Shown here piece by piece: positions 54,613 to 64,000 of a stretch of DNA of 64,000 bases. The stretch is taken from assembly GCA_963978545.1 (NCBI GenBank), contig OZ021732.1, positions 32,394,123 through 32,458,122 on the forward strand. The letters are read 5' to 3'. The DNA is from Linyphia triangularis. Lineage: Eukaryota > Arthropoda > Arachnida > Araneae > Linyphiidae. A program made the translations under genes and the position numbers. The notes below the pieces were generated by a model. The model made no database searches, had not been told where the DNA came from, and saw nothing but the letters and a program-made list of their open reading frames with translations. Every line of letters starts with the position of its first letter. Position 1 is the stretch's first letter.

Positions 54613-57600
54613 TTACTTAGTTATATTTTAATGAATAAATTTAATGATAGTAGAAGTAAATGTTTTCTCAATGGTATTAAATATTGGAATAAGGTATGGC
54701 TATATTTAAAAACAGAAAAGAAATATTATTAATTATTTATTTGTGCTGTTGATTTACATCTTTTCATAAAGAATATCTGACGCATGAAATGCTGTTAATA
54801 GTATTCAATGAATACTACTAAAGACTCTTATAAAACTTGTGCCATATTAATCTAGAATGACAATAAAAACTCAACCTAATTTTTAAGCAACCTCATTTAG
54901 GCAAATTCCTTAAACCATGAAAAAATCTAAAGGAGTTAATTATGGAAATTGAGTCTGTGACTTCTAAATTGATTAGGTTACGGTTGGAGACAGTGCGTCT
55001 AAATCTTATTACACATTACTCTAATCGATAAAAAAAAAAAAAAAAGATAAACGATTATTATAATTCCCAGCAATTAAATGTAGAATTTTCTTCTGAAATC
55101 ACAGCTTTTACATTTTCTTCGTGTAAACCAAGATCTATTCAATGTGTTCAAGAATCAAAAGAATGAAATAATATACAGTATACCAATAGGCTTTTACGTA
55201 GTTAATAATTACCATGTAAGGGAAAATACATCTTTATCCAAATAAAAATATTTTTTTCTTTGGTTTTCTAAAAGTTATTAGAAAACCATAACAGAACAAC
55301 ATACCAATTCTTTCACAAAGATATTAACGTAAATTCAATATTTTTACCGCTAAGCTTTCCTCTTACATGAGATATACAACAATATGACTTTAGGCTACAA
55401 TGGATCAAGAATACATTGTGTTTTATTTTTTCGCTTACTTATATTTCAAAGGTGAAGGAAGGTTACAGGTGAAGAACATTGAAAAAGAATTGTGCATCTC
55501 CCTGGTGGCAAAACAACCTTTTGGTAACAGGTGATTTTTTGTTGTTGTTGTTGTTGCTAGTAATGTATAGGAAAACATAAATCTTCCTGGTTGGAAAAAA
55601 CTAGGAATGCATTATATGTATCAAGGGAAGGAATTGCCGTGTTAGCGTAACCAATAAATATTTCTAACCATGAGCTATAGAATACTGTATGTCATATAAA
55701 ATGGTATTCTGATGAATTGATAGTACAAAAATATTTCATGACAAGGAATTTTAATTACGCATAATTTTGAAATAAATATCTTTTTTTCTAAATTGTTTGC
55801 GAAATAATGTGCTGTAAAATTACAAAATAGTTTTATTTCATTATTTGTATTAATCATCCCATGTTATTTTTGTTTCGCTTTAAAAACATAATAATCTATT
55901 TAGCATTTCATATCATAAAAACAAATGCTCACTTCATTTGAAGAGCAGAAGTTTAAGGAATTAATTTGATAAAATTTTAATAACTTATTTATTCCATAAG
56001 ATCTGTAATAGAGGGTTAAAATAGAATAGAACACAGCAATTTCTCAAACAAATTTTGGCACTTTGACATTTTTAAGTCATTATTTGTTAATCAATACGTA
56101 GTTTTCAAATCTTCTGGGGCATAAAATAAAAAAAAAAAAAAAAAAATTAAAAAAAAGCTTGCACATTTATTCTGTCCTTCCAAATAATGAAAATCAAACT
56201 GTACCACATATAGACAAAAACATCAAATAAAATTCCAAAATTACTACAGAAAATCTTCAAAATCATTTAATTTGCTCTCCAAATAATTCCTCCCAAATAG
56301 GGTAGTGGACAAAATTCATGCAAACACAAAGCATACATTTTGCAAATTATAAGTCACATATAACGTAATAATTATTTCCAACTTGGCTAACTTTTAAATT
56401 AGGCAAGCCTTTGATTCTAGAGTAATCAAATGGTTTGTACCCTTCCTCATTGAAAACTAAAGAGTGGTAGGCTACCAAATAAAAATTAATGCTCATTATT
56501 CGTCAAGTTATGACATATTTGGATACATGATTTATTTCAACTAATTCAAAGACGATTTTCGAATAGACATTTCCTGCCCAGAAGACTAGAATCTTCTAGC
56601 ATTTCTATAAAATCATTAAAACAATTTAGAATGATGTTTGATGAGATACTTAAACTTTAAGTCGTTTTAAAGACTATTAGGAAAAACTTAATTGGAGATT
56701 AAAATGGATAATGGAGATTAAAGATTTGCTTCAGTGGGATATAAAAGAGTTGAGTAATCATTATCTCAATTAGTATTTTCACGTTTTATTACATTTTGGA
56801 ATTACGAAATCCTGATATAAAATAGGGTACAAGAAATCCATCGCTGTAGGGTGTTCATTGTTACCAAGTTTACATCTTACTCAAGAGGGCTGTAAGCTTA
56901 AAATTTCCAAATTAACGATTTCGTGATTTTTGCATATCTTTAAATTTCAAACTATTATGCTTCTTTTAAGATATTGTTTTGACCTGTACTTTTTCTAGTT
57001 CTGCAGAAAATTTAGTTTTAAAATACTTAAATACACGTTTTTCCATGTCATAATTTAGCATAGAAATGCATTTATTTCAAATTGTCATTTTTCAAACTTC
57101 TATGTAACTTTTTGAAAAAACGGCTACTAGCTTCTTCATGAAATTTTTACTCTATATTTGCCTTGTATCATATATTAATCTGAAGTTGATGTTTTAGAAA
57201 AATGTTGGTTATTTATTTTTTTTAAAAATTATTCTCTCTGAAAAAATACGATTTTCAGAGATTTTTGGTGTTGTATCATTTAAGATTGTTTAAAAAAAAA
57301 AAAAAAAGTAAACTTATTTTCTTAATGTAAATCTAAGATTTAAAAAGTAGGTTGAAATAATATTCAGCTAAAATTTTAAAAGTATCCGTTTTTTAATTGC
57401 TTAGAAAAAGTACATAGAAAATTGGCCTTTTAACCTTATTGGAATAAGGCCTACTGAATCCCTTTACAAAATTCAGGGAACATCTGGTTAAAAGATGAAA
57501 ATGTAATTGAAAAAAGCAGTATGCATTTGTTTTTTGGATTTTTAATAAATTTATTGATTGAAGAAAATTAAAGAAATTCTTCCGATGCCTTAGATAAATA

Positions 57601-58428
57601 TATGTTTCAATATATGTTGAAAGAAGTGGGCTTATTTTATGATACAGAACTGTGCTATTGAGGCTTAAAAATAAATACTAAAATTTATTTTTGGATCATA
57701 AGATTATCCTATTTTAAGTAGTGAAGCATTCTTGACGTGTCAATATGCGAAAGTACACTTATTAAAAGTTTTCGAAGTTCTAAGTTTCGCTACTACTGAA
57801 TTGCTGAAAACTTGAGCAACCAAATGAACAATAATTGTTTTAAGTATATCCACGCATGTTTTTGAGTTAGCTTAAAATGTATTTTAGACATTTGTTTGCG
57901 ATCAAAACTGTATAAAAATTATATATGGTTGCAAAAAACAATTTTTTAAGTCACTTAAGCTATAAACGTTCAGAACTCATGATGACGTCCGCAATTTTCA
58001 CGAGAAGAAAATTCAAGTCATTTTATAATCCCAAATTGGGTATTCCGAGATAAAATTCAGCTAAAGATGAATCGATAATACTTTGGCGATCTAAGATTTA
58101 ATAGCTTTGCTATATCACAGTTATTTCTTTTCATTTTCTGTGTCTACAAAGCTTATTCACTGGCATGGCTAATAAATACAGTTTTTGTATTTTTTCAATG
58201 TTTTCAAACTCTGCATTAAAAACAGTGAGAAGCCTATGTTCCCCCGTACCCAACAATACTGTTCTTCGAGTAAAATGGCTTTTCTTAATAAACCCATAAG
58301 CAATTTATAACTATAAATACTCCCAGTGTGTTTTAGATCAAAGTAAGTTCATTGCTAAGGAACTCCATTGTAATTGACTTAATGATAATTATCATATAAG
58401 ATAACGCAAAATGGCTATAAGTCAAGTT
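54613..58428. other. AT-rich intergenic, nothing recognised
   Basis: A short (GTT)n tract at 55540-55557 and A runs at 55029-55044, 56127-56146 and 57293-57307. No ORF with a domain. Confidence 0.4.
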
Positions 58429-58526
58429 ACTATTAAGGCCGAATTTTCTAAACTACTATTAAGCCCGAATTTTCTAGATTACTATTCATCTCGAATTTAC
58501 TTGACTACTATTAAGTCCTAAATTAT
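58429..58526 (+). repeat. 26-bp minisatellite, four units
   Basis: ACTATTAAGGCCGAATTTTC-like units start at 58429, 58455, 58481 and 58507, a strict 26-base period with point differences. Confidence 0.9.
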
Positions 58527-59509
58527 AAATATCCTCGCCTTGTTAATATAAAAGCACAAATTATCATGCCATAATCAAATTTACTTCATCAAGCACATAT
58601 TCTTATGTTAACATTTAAATTTTCCTGCGATGTCAGTAGTTCCTACTAGAGATCCTTAATACTTTAGATGGACCTTCTCCAAACTTCATATTATTTGTAA
58701 TAGAGCCTATGCCTAAAATGTGTGACGCCAGCATTCAAAGAAAACTTTTGTTGAGAAAGGATTATAAGCAACTATAATTTTCATAATTTTTCCCTAAAAT
58801 TATCTGGTGTGAGTATTAGATGGTTTTAATTCATAGTTTTTAAAAAAAAAAATCATTAAAAGTTAAAGTTTCTTAAAATTTAACAGATTATTATCTTGCA
58901 AAAAAATTGTATTGAGTATTTAAAAAAATCCTAACCTAATATTGAGATTTCCTACCTAAATCTTATTCATATGCAATTAAACGTTAGCACATGAAAATCT
59001 GATTAAATTAAAAAAAAAAAAAAAAAACTCATTATCATCATCATAGTTCACGATAGTTTTGAAACAAACAACAAGTTAAAAACCTTTAAAATAATTTTAT
59101 ACGCTTATTCTTATATATAGTTTGTAAGCATGGCAACAAAATATTAGTTTTAAAAGATATTTCCTTCAAATATTTGGAGTAAGATGCGACATTGGTTGTC
59201 AAAAGCTCAAAATGAAATATCCTTGTTGTGGAGTAGGAGTATACAATGTTGGAAAAACGTTAGAACGAAGCAAAAAACTTCATTATTTCTCCAACTACTA
59301 ATTGGAACTTTATGAAAATTTAACACAATTCAGAAAATGACAGTTTAAATTAGATACATTAAATTATTATGACGGATTGAATTATTTTTAAGATTAAAAT
59401 TATTATGAATTTTTAAATGCGCAAATACCTGGAAAAAATAATATGACTAAGCTAAAATTTAGATTTTTTTTTTTCATATTATATATTTGTTGCAGTATTA
59501 TAGTCGTCT
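58527..59509. other. AT-rich intergenic, nothing recognised
   Basis: A run at 59010-59027. No supported feature. Confidence 0.4.
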
Positions 59510-60260
59510 GCGGAGCTGTCATCTCAAATTGTGAAAGATTTGAAGCTTTCTTGCACTAGCTGAACTGTATGAAATGTGATATTGAAAAATCCAGTTGTAA
59601 AATTTAGTAAAATGAAACGTCAACCATCTCTAAGTAAGAGGTAGGAAATGTCACGCCTAGAGTTTGCAAAAAACCATATTGCTTTTGGAGATAAATGGCA
59701 AAATGTTTTTCCTGACAAAAATAAATTTAATCTCGTTGGTTCAGACGGTTTTAGATACTACTGGCATGATCTTCGGAGTGAACCCTCCTTTTTCTCTAAG
59801 TGTTAGTTTGGTGGCGGCTCCGGAATGATTTGGGAGGGTTTGCTGTTAACGGAACAACACCAACTTCTTATCTGAAAACAAAGACAAATTCGGAAGCCTA
59901 TCAAGACTATTCAGCAGAAAATTTATTGCCAGAGGCTCCTGGAGAAATCATCTTTCAACAGGATAATCCGTCAATTCACATTTCAAGCTCCACAAAATCC
60001 TGGCTTGAAGCTGATAATGTCCAAATGCTTGAGTGGCCATCAAGGAGCTCTGACCAGAACCCAACAGAACATTTATGGGGCATTATGGTGCGGGATATTT
60101 ATGAAAATGGAAAAACTTAAACACCAAATCTGAACTGAAAATGGCTATTACAAACAGCTGGAAAGCCTCTTAAAAGATACTTTAAAAAACTTTCAGATTC
60201 TATGACAACGAGAATGGTTAAATTAATTGAAAAATATAACCCAAAAAATAAAGGTTTTTA
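59510..60260 (+). pseudogene. Tc3-like (Tc1/mariner) transposase, degenerate
   Basis: Frames read LSSQIVKDLKLSCTS, FSKMKRQPSLSKR, LEFAKNHIAFGDKWQNVF, DGFRYYWHDLRSEPSFFSK and FGGGSGMIWEG. After a shift near 59835, an ORF (59800-60120) gives EIIFQQDNPSIHISSSTKSW and LEWPSRSSDQNPTEHLWGIM, then DSMTTRMVKLIEKYNPKNKG. The QQDN aspartate and NPTEHLW glutamate are the second and third catalytic positions of a Tc-type DDE transposase; the first is in a degraded PDKNKFN. Stops and the frameshift make it inactive. No inverted repeats were located. Confidence 0.8.
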
Positions 60261-61483
60261 ATATAAATTCTTTAAATGCATCGCCAATTTGTATATTCAT
60301 TGATACAGCGCCGAATCTGTTGTTAGCGTGTGATTGGTGTTTGAATCTAATTTTAAGTACTAAAAATACTTCTATCAGCAAAATACGTTCCAAAATTATT
60401 TATTAAACTTGAATGTTAATTTATGCATTCACTTTCTAATACCTTTAATTTATTGTGATTAAAACAATTTTGGGAACATCATATTCAACAACGATCAGAT
60501 AAAATTATTTTACTTATAGCGTTGCAACGCAACGCGAAGTTGAATTGACTGGATTTCACTCCATAATGAATTTATGCATTCATGTTCGATTATCTTTTAT
60601 TTATTTAGATTAAAACAATTTTGGTAGCAGGAAAGAGTTTTAAATGTGATCGATTGAATATGATTTATTTGTATTCCTGAGCAATTATAGAAGCCTGTGT
60701 AAAAACGATCTTTTAGTGAGAATGACAGCTAAGTGTATTTGACTTTGATACGACCACTCTAAATTCTTTTCAACACTAGTTGATCTAAAAAGCAGTTTTA
60801 AAGCGATTATTTTGGACGATTCGGTTTAATTTGAGTTCACCTCTAGCAGTTGTTATAAGCTTTCCATAACATTTACTTCGGTTACTTTTTAGTTAGACGG
60901 GTAATTTATACTATTCGAAACTGTTGATTGTGAAACATTCATTTAAACTAAGATAAATTGTTGTTTCTTTCCAACATTAAACAATGATTACATACACGAT
61001 TTCAATGTTTCAAAAATATCACGTTAAGGACCCATTTTCGTCAAAAGACTAATATAAGACTTTCCGAGCTTCAAGCTTAATACTTGTCGCGACCTATCAG
61101 TTAACAGATATGCAAATATTTTGTTTGCTTTTCAAATTCATATTGAATGAATTGATTATTCTAATTTTTTTACCCATATAAAATCAACATAATTTTTTTA
61201 TATGTGTTAACGACCCTTAAATTGTTAAAATATTATCTGTATAGTTGTTGAAGATTGTTTTGCCAATTCCTGAATAACATACGTCACTCTTTTAATTTGT
61301 ATATGTTCATTTTACACGACGCATTGCTAAGATTTGCTTAGAAACTTCTGTTATTCTATTATTTTAAATTTGGGTTGTATAATTTATACTTTTCTGCAAA
61401 TCATTATAAATCAATATAAAATACCTCTCAAAAAGAATTTTAAATAAACAAAACCATGAGACATACTTACATTACAAAGAGTT
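60261..61483. other. Intergenic with a weak direct repeat
   Basis: TTTATGCATTCAYKTTC followed by GATTAAAACAATTTTGG occurs at about 60421-60472 and 60571-60624. No gene was recognised. Confidence 0.4.
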
Positions 61484-61493
61484 TATTTATATA

Positions 61494-61574
<81 letters not shown>
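61484..61574. repeat. (TA)n microsatellite
   Basis: About 90 bases of TA dinucleotides with one break near 61500. Confidence 0.97.
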
Positions 61575-61577
<3 letters not shown>

Positions 61578-61601
61578 TATAATTTTTACTTTCCCATTAA
61601 G

Positions 61602-61658
61602 TGGCGCAGTATGGCCCCCGTGTTGCCCTTGCGCCGTAAAACTTAAATCAACCAACCA
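61602..61658 (+). mobile_element. 57-bp severely 5'-truncated SINE tail
   Basis: TGGCGCAGTATGGCCCCCGT, then ACTTAAATCAACCAACCA, flanked by the perfect 14-bp duplication ACTTTCCCATTAAG (61588-61601, 61659-61672). The CAACCAACCA tail matches the other SINEs, while the body suggests a different family. The duplication shows it is a genuine insertion. Confidence 0.8.
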
Positions 61659-61672
61659 ACTTTCCCATTAAG

Positions 61673-62052
61673 AGAAGATACAAAACAAACGATTCCGTTC
61701 GACTACGTGACATCTATCCGATTATTAACAGTGTGTGTAATTCGTTTTCCCTTTATTGGAGATAACTCATTGGATAGCCGGGCAGCATTTCTATTTGCAT
61801 TTTCAGTTGTTCTGAAAGACGTAATTGTCTCTCAGAACAGTTTTCGTTGTTTTTAATTGCACTATAAGCTTCTTAGAATAAGCTGTATTTTAAACTAACG
61901 AGGATTTTATTTTGCGACGCCCTAAAACTTTGTTAAACATTTGAATTACAAACGCTCTTTAGTTTACATTGAAGTGGTTTAGAAATAAATGAAACATGAT
62001 AAATAGATGAAACACTGTTTATTGCTGTACAATACTTTACAATTGGTTTTTG
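61673..62052. other. Intergenic, nothing recognised
   Basis: No supported feature. Confidence 0.4.
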
Positions 62053-62234
62053 GCCGACCAAACAGTATAGTGGTTAGCGTGCTAGCTTCTATATCACGAG
62101 GTTGCGGGTTCGAGTCCCGTGTTAGGCATGGGTGTGTGTAAATGTATGTTGGCTTGTCTAATGACGAATGTTTCGGTGCATTATAGCCCCCGTGTTGCTG
62201 ACGGTGTCAGATTATCTGAAAACAATCAACCAAC
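62053..62234 (+). mobile_element. tRNA-derived SINE (family 1)
   Basis: GCCGACCAAACAGTATAGTG head, B box GGGTTCGAGTCCC, tail CAATCAACCAAC. Target duplication CAATTGGTTTTTG (62040-62052) versus CAATTGATTTTTG (62235-62247), one mismatch. Confidence 0.9.
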
Positions 62235-62439
62235 CAATTGATTTTTGTTGCCTGAAAATTATTAAATAATTGTCAAGTCACAATATATTAATATAATATT
62301 TGTTAAGAATATTATATCTATAGAATGTCACGACATGCCAATACCAAAATTTTACTTATACTTAATCAGCAAGAAGAGGCTTGAAATAAGCCATATGATC
62401 GTATTCATACATAATTGATCGAGAAAATAGTATGGATCT

Positions 62440-64000
62440 AATGAACCTGTCTCTACTTTGAAACACGTAAACCGGATGCTTCTATCACTAACTTTGCACC
62501 CCGTTCAACTGCCTGTGTGACATGGAAAATGAACAAAGTCCCAATCTGGATTTTTCTTATCAAGCACAATGGAACTAAATACGATAGTGGATACGTCACT
62601 AAGGATTAGTGGAGAAATAATTGTAACTGATGACCAGCCAATCATTTCCGTATAGTCAGCAGATTCAAAATTCAATTTCGGTGGGAGAAATACACGTACT
62701 GACATTACATTGGAGGATTACTCTCTAGACTTAACTATACGTTGTGCAGCAAATTTTCTGGTGTGTGGTTTTTCATCCTTCAACATACACAGCATAGCAA
62801 GATATTCTCAGGATGAGCAAAGAACGAATTTCGACAGCTTACTGCATCAACGACGTCCTTGAGGTCTTGACATAAATACCTGGACCTAAAAATAGTATTC
62901 CAAACTTGTTTAGATGCACCTTTCAGAGAGCGTTTAGAATTTATAGTAAATCAGTTTGGAATGTAAATTTACATTACAAACTCAGAGATTTGTTTAAACT
63001 TTAAAGAAGGATTTGGAGAACTAACATATAGTCTAGTACTCTGTTCATTTTTGTCAGCCAGCGTGAGCCCCAACGTTTCACATGTAAGGCGGACAAGATG
63101 CATTAGATGCTTCCGAGTTAGTTCATTAAAATGCTGGAGACTTATTATCCACTGCATCGGTTTACCAAGTTTCAATTCCAAACACCTACTTACACTGGAC
63201 TTCTATCCCCTATTAAGAGATATGCCGTCACAGCCAATTGCCAGAAGCTGAGAAAGTTCTATTGTGAACCCCTCAAAGCATTCGATAATTGCCATGATAA
63301 TCTGTTTTGCAGTGCCAAATGATGGATTTAAATGAGTACTGTAACGTGAACCTTGTTCTTCAATAACCGACAAATGTTCCTCTTTTACTTTTCGCGTATC
63401 TTTTAGCATCTCTTTACGACTATCCAAATCCAAATATAGACTCTTCAAAGGTAATGCCTGAGCTTCTTTTAAAGCTTGACATTTTCAATCCTTTTTAACT
63501 TTAGCCTTTTCCCTTCGCACCTTTTCGATGTCGCATGTCGATAGTTTATAAGTGTCCAGATTCAAATCTACTTAAGATCTATCTGAAGAACAATCTGGCC
63601 TGGTAAATTGCTTCATAATCTACATACTTTGCGTTAGGCGTTGCTTGTTGATAATTTAAATATAAATTGTGAACCTTTCTATCAGCAACATTCTGAAGTC
63701 GTTTTATTTCATCAATGTCAAATAAGGAGATGAAAAGAAATCTCGTTGTCAGTTGATCTTTCAGGAAATTATACTCATTTCAAGGTAATGTTTTAGTTCA
63801 TGTGCAATCTTCTAAAGTTATGCATTGCAGAACATAAAGTCAAATAACTTTGTTATGCTTCTTGTCGAAATTTTTCGTTCATACAGACTCAATTTTATTT
63901 GCAACAGTTTCCGTAATTCTCAAAGAAGCAGAAACGCAGCATATCTTCGTATGTAGGATGATTAATTTAAGGTATATCTTTGCGGCTTCCAATTATAGGA
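62440..64000 (-). pseudogene. Transposase-like protein of a poorly characterised family, degenerate copy B (runs off right edge)
   Basis: Minus-strand pieces from the edge inward: TVANKIESVWTKNFD (about 63900), NFLKDQLTTRFLFIS with DIDEIKRLQNVADRK (63750-63680), ORF 63448-63203 (KEEHLSVIEEQGSRYSTHLN, LLAIGCDGISLNRG), ORF 63181-62969 (GKPMQWIISLQHFNELTRKH), ORF 62705-62505 (VFLPPKLNFESADYTEMIGW, FPCHT) and QAVERGAKLVIEASGLRV in the next frame to about 62440. The order of blocks equals that of copy A at 14020-16178, but the sequences are clearly diverged, so the two belong to different subfamilies. Several frameshifts show it is inactive. Confidence 0.7.

Noticed and set aside
60411..60630. Possible transposon ends from repeated TTTATGCATTC blocks
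   Set aside because: Weak direct similarity without termini or duplications.
1..64000. CRISPR arrays, bacterial operons, plasmid origins
   Set aside because: No regularly spaced short repeats with unique spacers and no prokaryotic gene organisation; the window is clearly eukaryotic.

Overview
The window is AT-rich (by eye about 70% A+T), eukaryotic and gene-poor. Almost everything recognisable is a transposable element (TE) or a simple repeat. I infer an arthropod, most likely a spider. The reasons are several tRNA-headed SINE families ending in a CCAACCAA-type tail, Ty3/gypsy elements whose gag carries a SCAN-like capsid region, and relics of P, hAT, PIF/Harbinger, Tc3-like and Helitron-like elements. 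The taxonomic guess rests on remembered resemblance to spider genomes and was not searched. No complete, confidently functional host gene is visible.

Layout. 1-1094: the 5' end of a minus-strand LTR retrotransposon cut by the window edge (gag start, primer-binding site, LTR). 3-8.6 kb: two copies of a poly(A)-tailed repeat, a miRNA-like hairpin and a small gene-like ORF pair. 11.5-13.0 kb: a Helitron-like element built largely from eight ~140-bp tandem units. 14.0-16.2 kb (minus): a decayed copy of a large, poorly characterised transposase-like gene; a second copy enters from the right edge at 62.4-64.0 kb. 16.9-20.9 kb: a young Ty3/gypsy-like element with two identical 230-bp LTRs and a TATA target duplication. 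It has gag and protease but no reverse transcriptase, RNase H or integrase; a coiled-coil coding segment, apparently foreign, takes their place in the same frame. 23.7-30.6 kb: a related full-length Ty3/gypsy element with near-identical LTRs and a gag-pol broken by two stops and two frameshifts.

31.2-31.5 kb holds a pentanucleotide satellite and 32.6-33.3 kb a recent 337-bp tandem duplication. 35.7-40.9 kb is a nest: a P-superfamily transposon with an 8-bp target duplication holds a SINE and a hAT element, and the hAT element holds another SINE. 41.1-41.4 kb is a foldback element. 45-47.3 kb has inverted TA-flanked ends around another repeat copy. 50.1-51.6 kb is a PIF/Harbinger element with a truncated transposase and an inserted SINE. 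52-53 kb is a SINE cluster. 59.5-60.3 kb is a Tc3-like transposase relic. 61.5-62.3 kb has a TA array and two more SINE copies.

The genes do not form a pathway. The window records successive TE invasions whose relative ages follow from nesting and LTR identity. The two items most worth following up are the in-frame coiled-coil segment inside the young LTR element at 17.8-20.7 kb and the transposase-like family at 14-16 kb and 62-64 kb.
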